Shown piece after piece: positions 19,401 through 28,593 of a DNA stretch of 63,489 bases; positions within the stretch are counted from its first letter, which is position 1, and every line of letters starts with the position of its first letter. Made by a program: the position numbers and the translations under genes. This DNA comes from Phycisphaerales bacterium (lineage in GTDB: Bacteria > Planctomycetota > Phycisphaerae > Phycisphaerales > UBA1924). The notes beneath the pieces are model-generated. The model ran no database searches and had not been told where the DNA came from. It saw only the letters and a program-made list of their open reading frames with translations. The stretch is from assembly GCA_020853815.1 (NCBI GenBank), contig JADYYE010000082.1, positions 1-63,489 of the forward strand, written 5' to 3'.

Positions 19401-19986
19401 CAAGAGTGTAAAGTATGCGCTCCTGGTATTCAGCGCCGTGCCGCTCGGCCTGACGGGCGGCATTGGGGCGCTATGGCTGCGCGACATGCAGTTTTCCATC
19501 TCCGCAGCCGTGGGCTTCATCGCGCTCTCCGGCGTCGCGGTGCTCAACGGTCTGGTCATGGTCACGTTCATCAATCAGCTCCGACGCGAGGGGCTGTCGC
19601 GCGACGCCGCGATCGAGCGTGGCTGCCTCACGCGCCTGCGCCCCGTACTCATGACCGCGATGGTCGCGTCGCTTGGATTCGCGCCCATGGCATTGGCGCA
19701 CGGCACGGGCGCTGAAGTGCAGAAGCCGCTCGCGACCGTCGTGATCGGCGGTCTGTTCTCCAGCACGCTGCTCACGCTTGTCGTTCTCCCCGCGCTTTAC
19801 CGCATTTTTACGGGCGGGGACCCGAGCGACCCCGCGACGCCGTCCGCCCAGCCGTGGGAGAGGTCCGAGGCTGGGCCGTTGGAGGTCAAGTCCGGCGAGT
19901 CCTCCGGTGGCCCATCGACACGGAACAAGTGTTCGCCTTCACTGCTGCGGTCGGAGGCCGCGCGCGACGATCCGATGCCATCTTGA
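16414..19986 (+). CDS. Heavy-metal efflux RND permease (CusA/CzcA type)
   Basis: Complete proton-driven metal exporter of 1190 residues, longer than the usual roughly 1040. The first helix is SIKNRWAVLLLTLLAAGIGV. Porter motifs include DAVPDITNNQVQI and SLSPVEVEKQVTFTIE. The proton-relay helix carries GAIDFGLIVDGAVI, with Asp433 and Asp439. Twelve membrane segments are expected from the two-half RND layout. The extra length includes a His-rich stretch at about residues 690-712 (RADAHQGHGEGGHQGEAE) in the second periplasmic domain, and a roughly 50-residue soluble C-terminal tail. ATG 16414 is favoured over an upstream GTG at 16393 because AAGGAG sits 8 nt before it. It is the last gene of the operon. 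Confidence 0.95.
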   Translation: MLESILHCSIKNRWAVLLLTLLAAGIGVWSLRHLAIDAVPDITNNQVQINAVAPSLSPVEVEKQVTFTIENALAGIPGLQSTRSLSRNGFAQITAVFEDGVNIYFARQQVSERLGEAKESLPPGVEPVMGPIATGLGEIYMYTVEYDHPHGRGATFTPGEPGWQREGAYLTPEGRTLASNLELASYLREVQDWIIRPQLKGVKDVAGIEAIGGNVKQYLVRPDPMKLVSYGLSFAEVIDAIERNNVSTGAGFIEHEGESYLVRATGRLENPEQIESMVVATRDGVPIRVKDIVALGPDEGIVGIGRELRTGSASENGEEVVVATAIMLIGANSRTVAAAVDAKMIEVQRSLPPGVRAKAVLNRTKLVDATIATVQKNLVEGAVLVIVVLLLLLGNARAAIICALAIPLSMLMTATGMVRSNVSGNLMSLGAIDFGLIVDGAVIIVENCLRRLAEKQHHVAALGQKRPLTLDERLHEVMIAAQEMIQPSVFGQAIIVTVYFPILALTGVEGKMFHPMAMTVIFALVAAFVLSLTFVPAMVAVLVTGRVTEKDMFLVRWAKKAYAPVVAWAVRLRYGVVAAALIAFVGSLALFSRLGQEFVPTLDERDVAMHAMRIPSTGITQSQAMQSDVEKAVSSIPEVAFVYSKTGTAEMATDPMPPNVSDTFIIFKDTSQWRSEAELDRAISDRQAKEAGGSVRADAHQGHGEGGHQGEAELKIEGRKGRLIQLIQLTIATVPGNNYEFTQPIQMRFNELISGVRGDVAVKVYGDDFGAMERTAQRVLAVLRGIPGAADAKAEQTEGLPVVTVGIDREAISRFGLSVHEVQEVVAVAMGGRRAGQVFEGDRRFDVVVRLADALRGKPDTLARLPIPLPKADESESAVRFVSADTTAGARLHLKSQTMGFVPLGNVARIEVAEGANQISRENGKRRIVVQCNVRGRDLGSFVQDAQVKLADLQLPAGQWLVWGGQFENLVAAKARLMIVVPACFFLIVLLLFWTFKSVKYALLVFSAVPLGLTGGIGALWLRDMQFSISAAVGFIALSGVAVLNGLVMVTFINQLRREGLSRDAAIERGCLTRLRPVLMTAMVASLGFAPMALAHGTGAEVQKPLATVVIGGLFSSTLLTLVVLPALYRIFTGGDPSDPATPSAQPWERSEAGPLEVKSGESSGGPSTRNKCSPSLLRSEAARDDPMPS

Positions 19987-20205
19987 GGGCGCCCGACGGA
20001 TCGTGGACCCGTGGCGGCGGGATCAACGCACATCGCTCACGACACCCGGCATGTCCGAGGCGTTCACCGCGATCCGGGGCTCGACCTTCGCGCACCATGT
20101 GGGTTCCGGGGCCGCGCTCCCGACCGATGGGTTCATTCGCGTCGGCGGATGGCATGGCACGCATCGGAGTGTGGGCGTGATGAGATCGCCGCTCTGGCGG
20201 CGGGG

Positions 20206-21366
20206 TCAGCACCCCGCATCAAACGCCGATGCGAACAGGTCGTAGTCATCGCCGTTGACAAACCCGTCGTGGTTGAAGTCGGCGCTGATGTCGGCCACAT
20301 CGAAAACCGAGGCGAACTCGTCGTAGTCGTTGCCGTTGACGAAGCCGTCGTGGTTGAAGTCGGCCGGGCAGCTCGGCAGGAGCATGAACGCTCGGGGGAA
20401 GCCGAGATAGCTCCCGCCGCCGACGATCACGCCCGAGTCGTTGATCGCCCACGCCTTCTCCAGCGTCCATCCGGCGCTGGGCGGGACGCGCGTGTTCAGA
20501 TCGACGCAGGAGTTGTTCTCGAAGAGCACGGCGTGAAACTTGCTGGTCCCCACGATCTTGCCGGTCGAGTTCATGCCCAGCGCGTAGCTGTACGCGGTGG
20601 GTGTCAGCGCGCCGAGGTCGATGCGCGAAACCACACTGCCGGAGGCGTCGATGTTCCACAGCGTGGCGCGGCGGACGCCCGAGGCGCTCTGAGAGTGGCC
20701 GATGATGCGCGTGCCGTAGATCGCGGTTGCCTGGCCGCCCGTTCCGCCCAGGGTTCCAAGGTCGGTCGGCGTGGTGCTCTTCCACAGGACCGGGCGCGAC
20801 GAGGCTTCGCCGGTGGTGGTGGACGAACCGACAATCCAGGCACGATCGTCGATCGCGAGCGCCTGGGCCGTGGCCCCGCCCAGCGTGCCGAGCACCGAGA
20901 GCGTACCGTTGTTCCACACCGCGGCGCGCGGGAGGTAGCGCAGGCCCGTATCGACCGCGTAGGACGTGCCCGCGATCACGCCGGCGCTGTTCGAGGCACG
21001 GGCCGCGAACGGCGCGAGCAGCGAAACGCCCGACGAATCAGCGATAAAGCCGGACGGCGTGAGATCGCCGAACGAATACGACGTGCCGTAGACGCGTCCG
21101 GTCGCGTCGGATGTGAACGCGACCTGCTCTTTGTAGCCGCCGACGGTCGCGAGGGCTGTCTCGGGTGCGGTAAAGAGCACGCTCTGGAAGTGCGAATCGG
21201 GGTTGACAAACGAGCCGAGCGGGATCGAGCCCGGCGCCAGGGCGTATGCCTCGGATTGGCCCGCGAAGGCGCCAAGGTCGACCAGCGTGTAGGCCTGCCC
21301 GGCGGCTGACGAGATCGCCAGCGTTGAGATCATCAGGGCCGCGAGGTTCATGTTCGTATTTTTCAT
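20206..21366 (-). CDS. Dockerin-tailed HAF-repeat exported protein
   Basis: A 386-residue predicted secreted protein. ATG 21366 gives a clean signal peptide (NLAALMISTLAISSAAGQA), and AGAGAG lies upstream; the frame is open further upstream but only through a shadow of the cytochrome gene. The body has HAF-type repeats: LVDLGAF, VLGTLGGATAQALAI, DLGTLGGTGGQATAI. The final 54 residues are the Cys-to-Cys double dockerin (CPADFNHDGFVNGNDYD, ADFNHDGFVNGDDYD, FDAGC). It starts only 35 nt after the stop of the multiheme cytochrome gene on the same strand, so the two are probably co-transcribed. Function is unknown; a partner of the cytochrome at the cell surface is possible. Confidence 0.85.
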   Translation of the reverse strand: MKNTNMNLAALMISTLAISSAAGQAYTLVDLGAFAGQSEAYALAPGSIPLGSFVNPDSHFQSVLFTAPETALATVGGYKEQVAFTSDATGRVYGTSYSFGDLTPSGFIADSSGVSLLAPFAARASNSAGVIAGTSYAVDTGLRYLPRAAVWNNGTLSVLGTLGGATAQALAIDDRAWIVGSSTTTGEASSRPVLWKSTTPTDLGTLGGTGGQATAIYGTRIIGHSQSASGVRRATLWNIDASGSVVSRIDLGALTPTAYSYALGMNSTGKIVGTSKFHAVLFENNSCVDLNTRVPPSAGWTLEKAWAINDSGVIVGGGSYLGFPRAFMLLPSCPADFNHDGFVNGNDYDEFASVFDVADISADFNHDGFVNGDDYDLFASAFDAGC

Positions 21367-21401
21367 GGGTGTGACTCTCTTTGCTTTGTGGCGGGCGATG
21401 A

Positions 21402-22586
21402 TCAGCGCTTGTGCTCGAAGGGCTCGTCGGGCTGCGTGGTGTGGCAGACGAGGCAGTCGTTGAGCGGGCCGGTGTGGTTCTGGAGGCGCATCGCCTGTGC
21501 GTTGTCGGTCGCGGTCACCGCGGGGCCGATGACGTGCGGGCTCCCGTGGCAGGTCATGCACTGCACGCCGCCGTGCCCCGTGCTGTTGCGGAACAGCTGG
21601 CCCGGCTGCTCGAACTCGAACTCCTCGCGCTGGTGGCAGCTGGCGCAGCTGGGCTCTTCGACCCAGGGGTTGCGCGCGGGATTGCCGACCGCGGCCATGT
21701 CGCCGTGGCAAGTGGTGCAGGTCACTCCGCGGGCGGCGTGAACGTCACGCTGGCAGTTGGTGCGCACGCCGGGATGGCACGCATAGCAGTTGTTTTCCAT
21801 GCTGACCTGGCCCATGCGCGGCGCGTGCGCCAGGTGCATCGCGGACGAGAGGTTGGGCACGCCCTGCTGCCCGCCGGTCCCGAGCGCGTTGTCGGCATGG
21901 CACGACGCGCACATCACCGGCTGCTGGCTGATGAGGGTTGTGCCGTGCAGACGATCGTGGGACTTCAGGATGCTCGTGGCCACCGATTCGCCGGGCGTGG
22001 TGTGGCAGAGGTTGCACGACATCTCCCACGACACGGGGACAACGGCCTGGGTCTGGGCGATGATCGCGCCGGTGCTGTTGAGTTTCACCGTGACAAACGC
22101 GAGCGGGTACGGATTCTCCCGCCCGTCGTCGTCGATCGGCGCGACGGGGATTCCGACCGCCTCGAAGTCGTTGCGGGCCGAGTTGCGGATCATCGTTCCG
22201 AACATGCCGTGCCCGCCCAGGCCGACGTCGGGCGGGAGCGTAACGCCCAGAAGCGCCGGCGCATACTCCCAGAAGTTGGTCTTGTCGGTCGCGTGCGTGT
22301 TGGTCGGGAGTTCGTAGCTGACCGTGACGCCGGTTTCGACGATCGTCGGCTCCACGCCGCGCCGGATCACCTGCGCGTGCAGGGTGTTGTAAGGCGGGAG
22401 GATCATCATCTGCGAGAAATCGTTGTTCATGCAGTGCATGCCCAGGTCGTTGTACGCCATCACGACATAGGGATCACGCTGCGGGTCTTCGCTCCGACCG
22501 ACGATCGACGCCGACGCCACGCCCGAGAGCACCGCGCACGCCGCCGCACCCATCTTGATCACACGGCCAAACTTCCCGGTGTTCAT
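21402..22586 (-). CDS. Exported heptaheme c-type cytochrome
   Basis: A 394-residue protein with a signal peptide (about residues 11-27, MGAAACAVLSGVASASI) and seven CXXCH heme-binding motifs: CNLCH, CASCH, CYACH, CTTCH, CASCH, CMTCH and CLVCH. It should therefore bind seven c-type hemes in the periplasm or outside the cell and transfer electrons. The roughly 190 residues before the first heme site (AYNDLGMHCMNNDFSQ onward) form a separate domain I do not recognise. It has no membrane anchor. The next gene, 35 nt downstream, encodes a dockerin-tailed protein. The product may serve metal or organic electron exchange; no specific reductase family can be named. Confidence 0.9.
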   Translation of the reverse strand: MNTGKFGRVIKMGAAACAVLSGVASASIVGRSEDPQRDPYVVMAYNDLGMHCMNNDFSQMMILPPYNTLHAQVIRRGVEPTIVETGVTVSYELPTNTHATDKTNFWEYAPALLGVTLPPDVGLGGHGMFGTMIRNSARNDFEAVGIPVAPIDDDGRENPYPLAFVTVKLNSTGAIIAQTQAVVPVSWEMSCNLCHTTPGESVATSILKSHDRLHGTTLISQQPVMCASCHADNALGTGGQQGVPNLSSAMHLAHAPRMGQVSMENNCYACHPGVRTNCQRDVHAARGVTCTTCHGDMAAVGNPARNPWVEEPSCASCHQREEFEFEQPGQLFRNSTGHGGVQCMTCHGSPHVIGPAVTATDNAQAMRLQNHTGPLNDCLVCHTTQPDEPFEHKR

Positions 22587-22722
22587 GGAGACTCCATTTC
22601 AGGACGCACTGGTCCACGATCACTAAGAGGCGCACCTCGACGCGGCGGATACAAGAAAACGCACAAAGACGCCGCGAAAAGGCAAAGTGAAGCTGGGCAA
22701 CGAGTCATGCCCTCGCCTTCCG

Positions 22723-22764
22723 ACCCTCACCCTCAGCCCCTCACCCTCGGCCCCTCACCCTCGG
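22723..22764. repeat. 14-bp tandem repeat, CCCCTCACCCTCGG
   Basis: Three head-to-tail copies, the first with two or three changes, lie between a dockerin gene and the cytochrome gene. The strand is strongly pyrimidine-biased. It may be a slippage product; no function is evident. Confidence 0.7.
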
Positions 22765-22840
22765 CCCCGCCCGGCCGATCCCGGACCCTTGCCCGCGGAC
22801 CGCGACCCGCCGCCTGCTGCCCGCGGTCCGACGCTCGCCC

Positions 22841-24838
22841 TCAGCACCCCAAGTCAAACGCCGAAGCGAACAGGTCGTAGTCGTCGCCGTTGACGAAGCC
22901 GTCCGCGTTCAGGTCCGCCGCCGGATCGGCGTAGTCGAAGAGCTCCGCGAACTCGTCGTAGTCGTTCCCGTTGACGAAGCCGTCGCAATTGAAGTCCGCG
23001 AGGCACACCACGACGAGGGCGGCATCGCTGGTCACATGCCCGCAGTCGTTCTCCACGACGCAGTCGTAGCTGCCGGTGTCCAGGACACTCGCGCTCCAGA
23101 TCACATAGCTGGACTCGATCGCGCCGAAGATGTCCTCACCGTCCTTGCGCCACTGGTACGAGAGCTCGCCGTCGCCGACGGCGGACAGGCTCAGCGTGGC
23201 CATGGTCCCGGGGCAGGTGCGCACGGTGTCGGGTTGGTCGGTGACCGTGGGCTCGCACCCGTAGGAGATCGTGAGCGTCGCGGGCGCGGAGAGATCATCG
23301 CCGCACGCGTTCGAGACGAGGCAGGAGTAGTCGCCCTCGTCGCCCTGGGCGACGGCCTGGATCGTGTAGTTCGCCGCGATCGCGCCGTCGATGATCGAAC
23401 CATTCTGGAACCACTGATACCCAAGGTCCGTGCCGGTCGCGACAACGCTGAAGGTCACGGGCGAGCCGAGCGAGATCGTCTGGCTCGAGGGCTGGCCGGT
23501 GATCGCTGGAGCGATGCAGCCCAAGTCGACCGTGAGGGTGGCGATGTTGGACGCGAGCCCGCCGCAGGAGTTCGAGACCATGCAGTAGTAGTCGCCCGCG
23601 TCGTTCTGAACGACGGAGTTGATGGTGTACGACGAGGCGTTTGCGCCGCCGATGGTCGCGTTGTTCTTGTACCACTGGTACTGGAGCGACGGGCCGGTGG
23701 CGACGACGCTGAACGTGACGGGCGAGCCGAGTGAGATCGTCTGGCTCTGGGGCTGGGTGGTGATCGCGGGCGCGTCGGTGCAGCCAAGGTTGATGTACCA
23801 GCTCGTGCCCACGCCGTTGTGGATGCCCCATCCGGCCATGGCGCTCCCGCCCGCGCTGATGATGGCGGTGCGCAGGGTCCAGCCCGAGGTGCTCACGCCG
23901 CGGGCGCTGAGGTAGTCGGAGACGCGCTGACTCGCGCCGTTGATCCAGAGAACAGCTTCGACGTCCTGCCCCACGAAGCCATAGCCGGTGATGACCGCGC
24001 CGTCGCCCGTGATGCTTCCGGCGATTGAACGCGTGATCCCGGCGGGCGGCGGAAGTTCTTCCATGCTCGTCGAGGCTGACCAGCGGAACGAGCGAGTGTT
24101 CTGCCCTTGCATGTCGGCGCAGTAGCCCACGATCACCGAGCCGTCGGCGCTGCAATCGCTCGGCACCGACTCGGCGCTGCCCGCGAGCACGCCCAGGCTG
24201 ATGATGTTGCCCGCGGCGTCCCAGCGGCACGCGGTCGGCATGACGAGCTGCGGCGCGTTGTGATAGCAGTACCCGAAGAGAAACGAACCGGTGGGAGTGA
24301 TCCCAAGCGCCAGCGATTGATCGCATCCGGCCAGGATCTGGCCGAACGGCTGCATGCCGGTCGCCTGCGTCCAGCGGAAGGCTTTCTGCAAGCTGTTGCT
24401 CAGGTAGCCATCACCGACAACGACCGAGCCGTCCTGGGTCGCATCGAACGCGAAGGACGGCTTGCCGGTCGCCAGCGAACCCAGCGAGACCATCCCCGTC
24501 GCCTGCGTCCAGCGGCAGGCGGTGTCATACGCGGCCCCGCTGGCGCCCACGACCACCGAGCCGCTCCCGCTCATGCCATAGCCGTAGGAGTGATCCGCGC
24601 CGCCCGCAACGCCGAGATTCACCAAGCCGCCGGCGGCTGTCCAGCGATACGCGCGGGCCTTGCCGCCCGAAACGTCGGCGCTTCCGCAAACCACGCTGCC
24701 ATCGTCCGAGAGCGTGCTGGCGTAGTTCCATGCGCCGCCCGGAAGCTTGCCGAGATCGACGAGCACCTGGGCGGAGGCCATGCCCGCCATGCCCGCGAGG
24801 GCCGCCGCCGAGATCACGCCGCGAAACTGGTTGTTCAT
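22841..24838 (-). CDS. Dockerin-tailed exported protein with HAF repeats and three Ig-like domains
   Basis: A 665-residue protein. The signal peptide (VISAAALAGMAGMASAQ) follows ATG 24838, which has GAAGG upstream. Residues to about 350 carry HAF-type repeats (AYRWTAAGGLVNLG, ACRWTQATGMVSLG, AFRWTQATGMQPFG). Three Ig-like domains follow, each with a Gln-Trp core and a Tyr-Cys strand (LQYQWYKNNATI with AGDYYCMVSN; LGYQWFQNGSI; LSYQWRKDGEDI). The last 54 residues are the double dockerin ending FDLGC. The first calcium loop has an extra Cys (DFNCDG), so the module carries three Cys instead of two. Ig-like repeats suggest binding or spacing at the surface. Function is unknown. Confidence 0.88.
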   Translation of the reverse strand: MNNQFRGVISAAALAGMAGMASAQVLVDLGKLPGGAWNYASTLSDDGSVVCGSADVSGGKARAYRWTAAGGLVNLGVAGGADHSYGYGMSGSGSVVVGASGAAYDTACRWTQATGMVSLGSLATGKPSFAFDATQDGSVVVGDGYLSNSLQKAFRWTQATGMQPFGQILAGCDQSLALGITPTGSFLFGYCYHNAPQLVMPTACRWDAAGNIISLGVLAGSAESVPSDCSADGSVIVGYCADMQGQNTRSFRWSASTSMEELPPPAGITRSIAGSITGDGAVITGYGFVGQDVEAVLWINGASQRVSDYLSARGVSTSGWTLRTAIISAGGSAMAGWGIHNGVGTSWYINLGCTDAPAITTQPQSQTISLGSPVTFSVVATGPSLQYQWYKNNATIGGANASSYTINSVVQNDAGDYYCMVSNSCGGLASNIATLTVDLGCIAPAITGQPSSQTISLGSPVTFSVVATGTDLGYQWFQNGSIIDGAIAANYTIQAVAQGDEGDYSCLVSNACGDDLSAPATLTISYGCEPTVTDQPDTVRTCPGTMATLSLSAVGDGELSYQWRKDGEDIFGAIESSYVIWSASVLDTGSYDCVVENDCGHVTSDAALVVVCLADFNCDGFVNGNDYDEFAELFDYADPAADLNADGFVNGDDYDLFASAFDLGC

Positions 24839-24978
24839 ACCTTCAACCCTTCTTGAGATCGGTCGCATCGAGCGGCGCAGAACAAGTCCGAGCCGCCCAG
24901 CCGGGCACATCGAGTCAGTCATTCGCGAACGCGGCGGACTGGCTCCGCTGGCGCCACGTTCCCATCGTGTCGCTTCAC

Positions 24979-26589
24979 TCAGCAGCCAGCGTCGAACGCC
25001 GACGCAAACGCGTCGTAGTCATCGCCGTTCACAAAGCCGTCGGCGTTCAGGTCCGCGGCGGGGTCCGCGACATCGAACATCGACGCGAACGAGTCGTAGT
25101 CGTCGCCGTTGACGAAGTGATCGCAGTTGTAGTCCGCGAGGCAGACGGTGAGCGTCGCGACATTGCTCGTGACGCTGCCGCAGGAGGTCGAAGCACGCCC
25201 GACGAGGCGGATGACATTCGCGTGCCCGCGCAGCTTGAGGCCCGACACCTGCAGGGTCGCCTGATCCACGCCGCCGGCGTTGAACTCGAGCCCGGTGTCG
25301 CCCTCGAAGAACGTCGGGCCGCTGAGCACGACGAAATTGCCGCTGTCGGCGGGCGATTCCACGCTCCACTCGAACGCCGGCGTATCGACCGAATCGACGC
25401 CGAGCGAGAAGTTCACCGGCCCCGCGGGGCACGACGACGCCGACGCTGGCTGGCTCGTGATCGTCGGAGCCGAGCCGCCCGCCCACTTGGCGAGGTACGG
25501 CGAATTCACCCCACCGGCATTGATGAACCCGCCGCCGGCCCATAGAACTCCGTCGGCATCGACGGTCGTGGTCATCACGAACTGGTCCATGCCCGTGCCC
25601 ATGGCGCGCCAGTCCGTGCCGTCGAATCGCGCGATCTTCGGCACGCTCGTGATGCCCGAGGTAAAGAAATGCCCGCCCGCGATGATGTCGCCGCTGGGCA
25701 TCTCGGTGAAGCAGAGCGGCTGGGCGTTGAGCCCGGAGCCCATGAGGAACCAGCCTGTGTCGCGCCAGCCGACGACGCGCGGAGTCGGGGTCGTGAACGT
25801 GCCGCCGACGATGACATCACCGTTGGAGAGCCCGATGACCGACAGGACGGTTGAGTTGGTTCCGCCCGACATGCCGAACCATTGGCCGCCGGTCCAGCGA
25901 GCCAGGCGGTTGACGGTCTTGCCGCCCGCGGTGGTGAACGAGCCGCCGGCGACGATGTCGCCGTTGGGGCGAGAGGTGATCGCCCAGCCGATGTTGCCAA
26001 GGCCGCTGCCGAGCGCCACCCAGCCTGAACCGGTCCAGCGTGCGATGCGATTGGCGGGCGTGCCGCCCGCGGTCGTGAAGAAGCCGGTGGCGAAGAGCTC
26101 GCCGGTCGCCTTCGAGACGGTCATGGCGTTGATCTGATTGTCCATGCCGCCCGCCATGCCGACCCACGCCGAGCCGTTCCAGCGCGCGACATAAGGCGTG
26201 CTCGTGGCGCCGGCGTTCGTGAACGTGCCGCCGGCGACGAGATCGCCGTTGGGAAGTGCGGCAAGGCTTGTCACCCACGTTCCCGCGCCGCCCAGGCCAT
26301 CGCCGAGCGTGGACCAGGCCGAGCCGTCCCAGACCACGATGTTGTTGACGGGCGTTCCGTTGAAGGAAAGGAACTCTCCGGCGATGACGAGCTTGGGCTG
26401 TTGCGGGCCGCTGCCGTCGGGGTCCCACATGGTCGAGGCCCACACCGTTGTATCGCCGCCCGCCGGGCCGCCGACCGCACGCCACGCGGGATCGCACTGC
26501 GCCGTCGCGGCGTGTACCGCCAAGAGCGAACCGGCGGCGAGCGCCAGGCAACGAGCGGGCTTGAGCATCGATGAGTTCCGCGTACGCAT
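24979..26589 (-). CDS. Dockerin-tailed exported beta-propeller-like protein
   Basis: A 536-residue secreted protein. ATG 26589 has AGAAGG 5-6 nt upstream and is followed by a signal peptide (CLALAAGSLLAVHAATAQC). Residues about 40-360 hold at least seven repeats of roughly 40 residues with the pattern RWNGSAWVGMAGGM then LPNGDLVAGGTFTNAG. This looks like a propeller with Gly-Gly turns. An Ig-like region comes next (TITSQPASASSCPAGPVNFS). The C-terminal 54 residues are the double dockerin; the first loop is DYNCDHFVNGDD, with an extra Cys and His in place of the usual Gly. The end is FDAGC. Substrate and partner are unknown. Confidence 0.87.
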   Translation of the reverse strand: MRTRNSSMLKPARCLALAAGSLLAVHAATAQCDPAWRAVGGPAGGDTTVWASTMWDPDGSGPQQPKLVIAGEFLSFNGTPVNNIVVWDGSAWSTLGDGLGGAGTWVTSLAALPNGDLVAGGTFTNAGATSTPYVARWNGSAWVGMAGGMDNQINAMTVSKATGELFATGFFTTAGGTPANRIARWTGSGWVALGSGLGNIGWAITSRPNGDIVAGGSFTTAGGKTVNRLARWTGGQWFGMSGGTNSTVLSVIGLSNGDVIVGGTFTTPTPRVVGWRDTGWFLMGSGLNAQPLCFTEMPSGDIIAGGHFFTSGITSVPKIARFDGTDWRAMGTGMDQFVMTTTVDADGVLWAGGGFINAGGVNSPYLAKWAGGSAPTITSQPASASSCPAGPVNFSLGVDSVDTPAFEWSVESPADSGNFVVLSGPTFFEGDTGLEFNAGGVDQATLQVSGLKLRGHANVIRLVGRASTSCGSVTSNVATLTVCLADYNCDHFVNGDDYDSFASMFDVADPAADLNADGFVNGDDYDAFASAFDAGC

Positions 26590-26808
26590 TTCACCTTCTC
26601 CCCTCGCGGGCCATCGCCCCGCCAGCACGAAATACGAGGGACCGCTGCACCCTTCAGATACGAGCGAGCCCGAGACTTGAACGCCTGATAACACCATCCC
26701 AACAAGAGTCATCCACACGCCACTCAACCACGCGTTCGAGAGCACGCGCGGGAGGGCACCAAGCCCTGTCCGGCCACGGCTCTGCGAACACCCCGCGGGC
26801 GCCGGAAG

Positions 26809-28593
26809 TCAGCAGCCCGCGTCGAACGCCTCCGCGAAAACGTCGTAGTCGTCACCGTTCACGAATCCGTCGCCGTTGATGTCGGCCGCGGGATCGGCGA
26901 TGTCAAAGACCTCCGCGAAGGCGTCGTAGTCGTTGCCGTTGACGAAGCCGTCGGAGTCAAAGTCGGCCAGGCAGGTGTAGATCGCCGTGACGTTGTCGAG
27001 GAGGAAGTTGTTGGTGCCATAGGGATTGGTCGCGACCGTGATCGTGATGATGTTGAACGGCGAGGCGCTCGAGAGTTCAACGACGCCCTCGGGGTAGGTC
27101 GTCCCGCCGTACGTGCCGCGGGACTGAGCGACCGCGACCGGCGGATTGCTGGTCGAATCGAGGTAGGCGGTGACTTGGACGGGCGATTCAACGTCGGCCC
27201 ATGATTCCATCTCGACGGTCGCGAAGTCCAGGCTCACGCCGGACAGGCGGCGGCTGAAATCCATTTGCAGGTCATTGCGGAACACCGAACTGGGATACAG
27301 GAACTGGTTCTCCATATGGTGCTGAACGATCCACAGGATGGTGCCCTGGCTCTGCACGGAGAAGGACGACATCCCGTCGGGCGAGTGGTAGCTCGCCGTC
27401 AGGCCGTCTTTGGTGGTGGAGAAGGGTGTGGCGGTCATGGTCGCCATGGGCGGCGGGCTGCCGCTGTCGGTGTCGAACGTCACCGACTTCATCACGTTGG
27501 CGAACTGGGCCACGACGGGGATCGACGAGTCGGCGTTGAAGGTGTACGGGTTGGATGTGCTGACGAGGTTGCCCCAGACGGTCCAGCCGACGAACTCGAA
27601 GCCGAGGCGTGGCGTGGCGGTGACGGTCACGTTCGAGCCTTGGTTGTAGATGCCGGCGCCGGTGGTGGTGCCGCCGTAGAGGGGGTAGGAATCGGTGGTG
27701 ATGGTGTAGGCGGGGACGAAATTGGCAACGAGCGTGCGATCGCGCGTGACGGTGAAGGAGTATCGCCAGTTGGTACTGACCTGCTGGCTGTTCTCGGTCC
27801 AGTTGATGAAGCCCCAGCCGGTGTTGGCGGTGGCGGTCAGCGTGGCGGTGGTGTTGGCGGGGTAGTCGCCGGCCCCCTGAATCACTCCCGCGTTGGCGGG
27901 CGAGGCGCTGGCCGCGATGTGATAGGTTGCGGCGTCGCTGCTCATAAGCGTGAACGCGCAATCACCCGAAATGCTGTTGTAGTTCCCGCCCGTCACCTTA
28001 CGGAAGTGAGCGCCGTTGCCTCCCGTGCCCTTGGAGATGCTCCAGTCCGGCGGCCAGTTCCAGCCGTTGATCCCCTGCGACGCTTCGATCTGCACCCAGT
28101 ACTTCACGCCGCCGGTCGCCTGGAAGGGCGAGGGGAGGGTGAAGGAGTAGTCGCAGTGCTTGATGCCTCCGATCGTAACGACCGGTGTTTCGCCGCAACG
28201 ATTCCCCGTCCAGTATTTCACGAGGGGTTGCCCGGCGACGTTCGGCTCAAAGCCCGAGGAGTTCGACGGCCAGATCGAGACCTTGAATTCGATGACCGGC
28301 GTTTCGATGTTGTCGGCCAAGCCGTAGGCGTACGCGCCGCGCCAGCGGATCTCGGTGATCGCGGTGCTCGAAGCGAGCGTGAAGTTGTCCCAGACGTACT
28401 CATCGCCGTCGAGGCCGTCGGGAGGATACCACGAGCTCTTGTACTGACCTCCCGCGGGGTCGGGCGGCTGCGTGTACGCGACCGCGGCGTGGGCGCGTGC
28501 GGGCAGCAGCACTCCCATCAGCAGAACGAGCGCACAAATCAGCCACGACCAAGCCTGCCTCATCACGCCGAAGTCTTTCCGCTCACGCACCAT
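26809..28593 (-). CDS. Dockerin-tailed exported protein with InlB-like B-repeats
   Basis: A 594-residue predicted surface protein. ATG 28593 has GGAG 9 nt upstream; an internal ATG at 28563 is possible. The signal peptide is WLICALVLLMGVLLPARAHA. The first 200 residues form a beta-rich domain (EYVWDNFTLASSTAITEIRW) I cannot name. Residues about 215-365 hold two divergent InlB B-repeats (NTGWGFINWTENSQ and RLGFEFVGWTVWG, each ending in VANF or VAQF). A further beta domain (LDFATVEMESWADVESPVQV) precedes the 54-residue double dockerin (CLADFDSDGFVNGNDYD through FDAGC). B-repeats in other bacteria occur in adhesins, so a binding role is plausible. Confidence 0.86.
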   Translation of the reverse strand: MVRERKDFGVMRQAWSWLICALVLLMGVLLPARAHAAVAYTQPPDPAGGQYKSSWYPPDGLDGDEYVWDNFTLASSTAITEIRWRGAYAYGLADNIETPVIEFKVSIWPSNSSGFEPNVAGQPLVKYWTGNRCGETPVVTIGGIKHCDYSFTLPSPFQATGGVKYWVQIEASQGINGWNWPPDWSISKGTGGNGAHFRKVTGGNYNSISGDCAFTLMSSDAATYHIAASASPANAGVIQGAGDYPANTTATLTATANTGWGFINWTENSQQVSTNWRYSFTVTRDRTLVANFVPAYTITTDSYPLYGGTTTGAGIYNQGSNVTVTATPRLGFEFVGWTVWGNLVSTSNPYTFNADSSIPVVAQFANVMKSVTFDTDSGSPPPMATMTATPFSTTKDGLTASYHSPDGMSSFSVQSQGTILWIVQHHMENQFLYPSSVFRNDLQMDFSRRLSGVSLDFATVEMESWADVESPVQVTAYLDSTSNPPVAVAQSRGTYGGTTYPEGVVELSSASPFNIITITVATNPYGTNNFLLDNVTAIYTCLADFDSDGFVNGNDYDAFAEVFDIADPAADINGDGFVNGDDYDVFAEAFDAGC

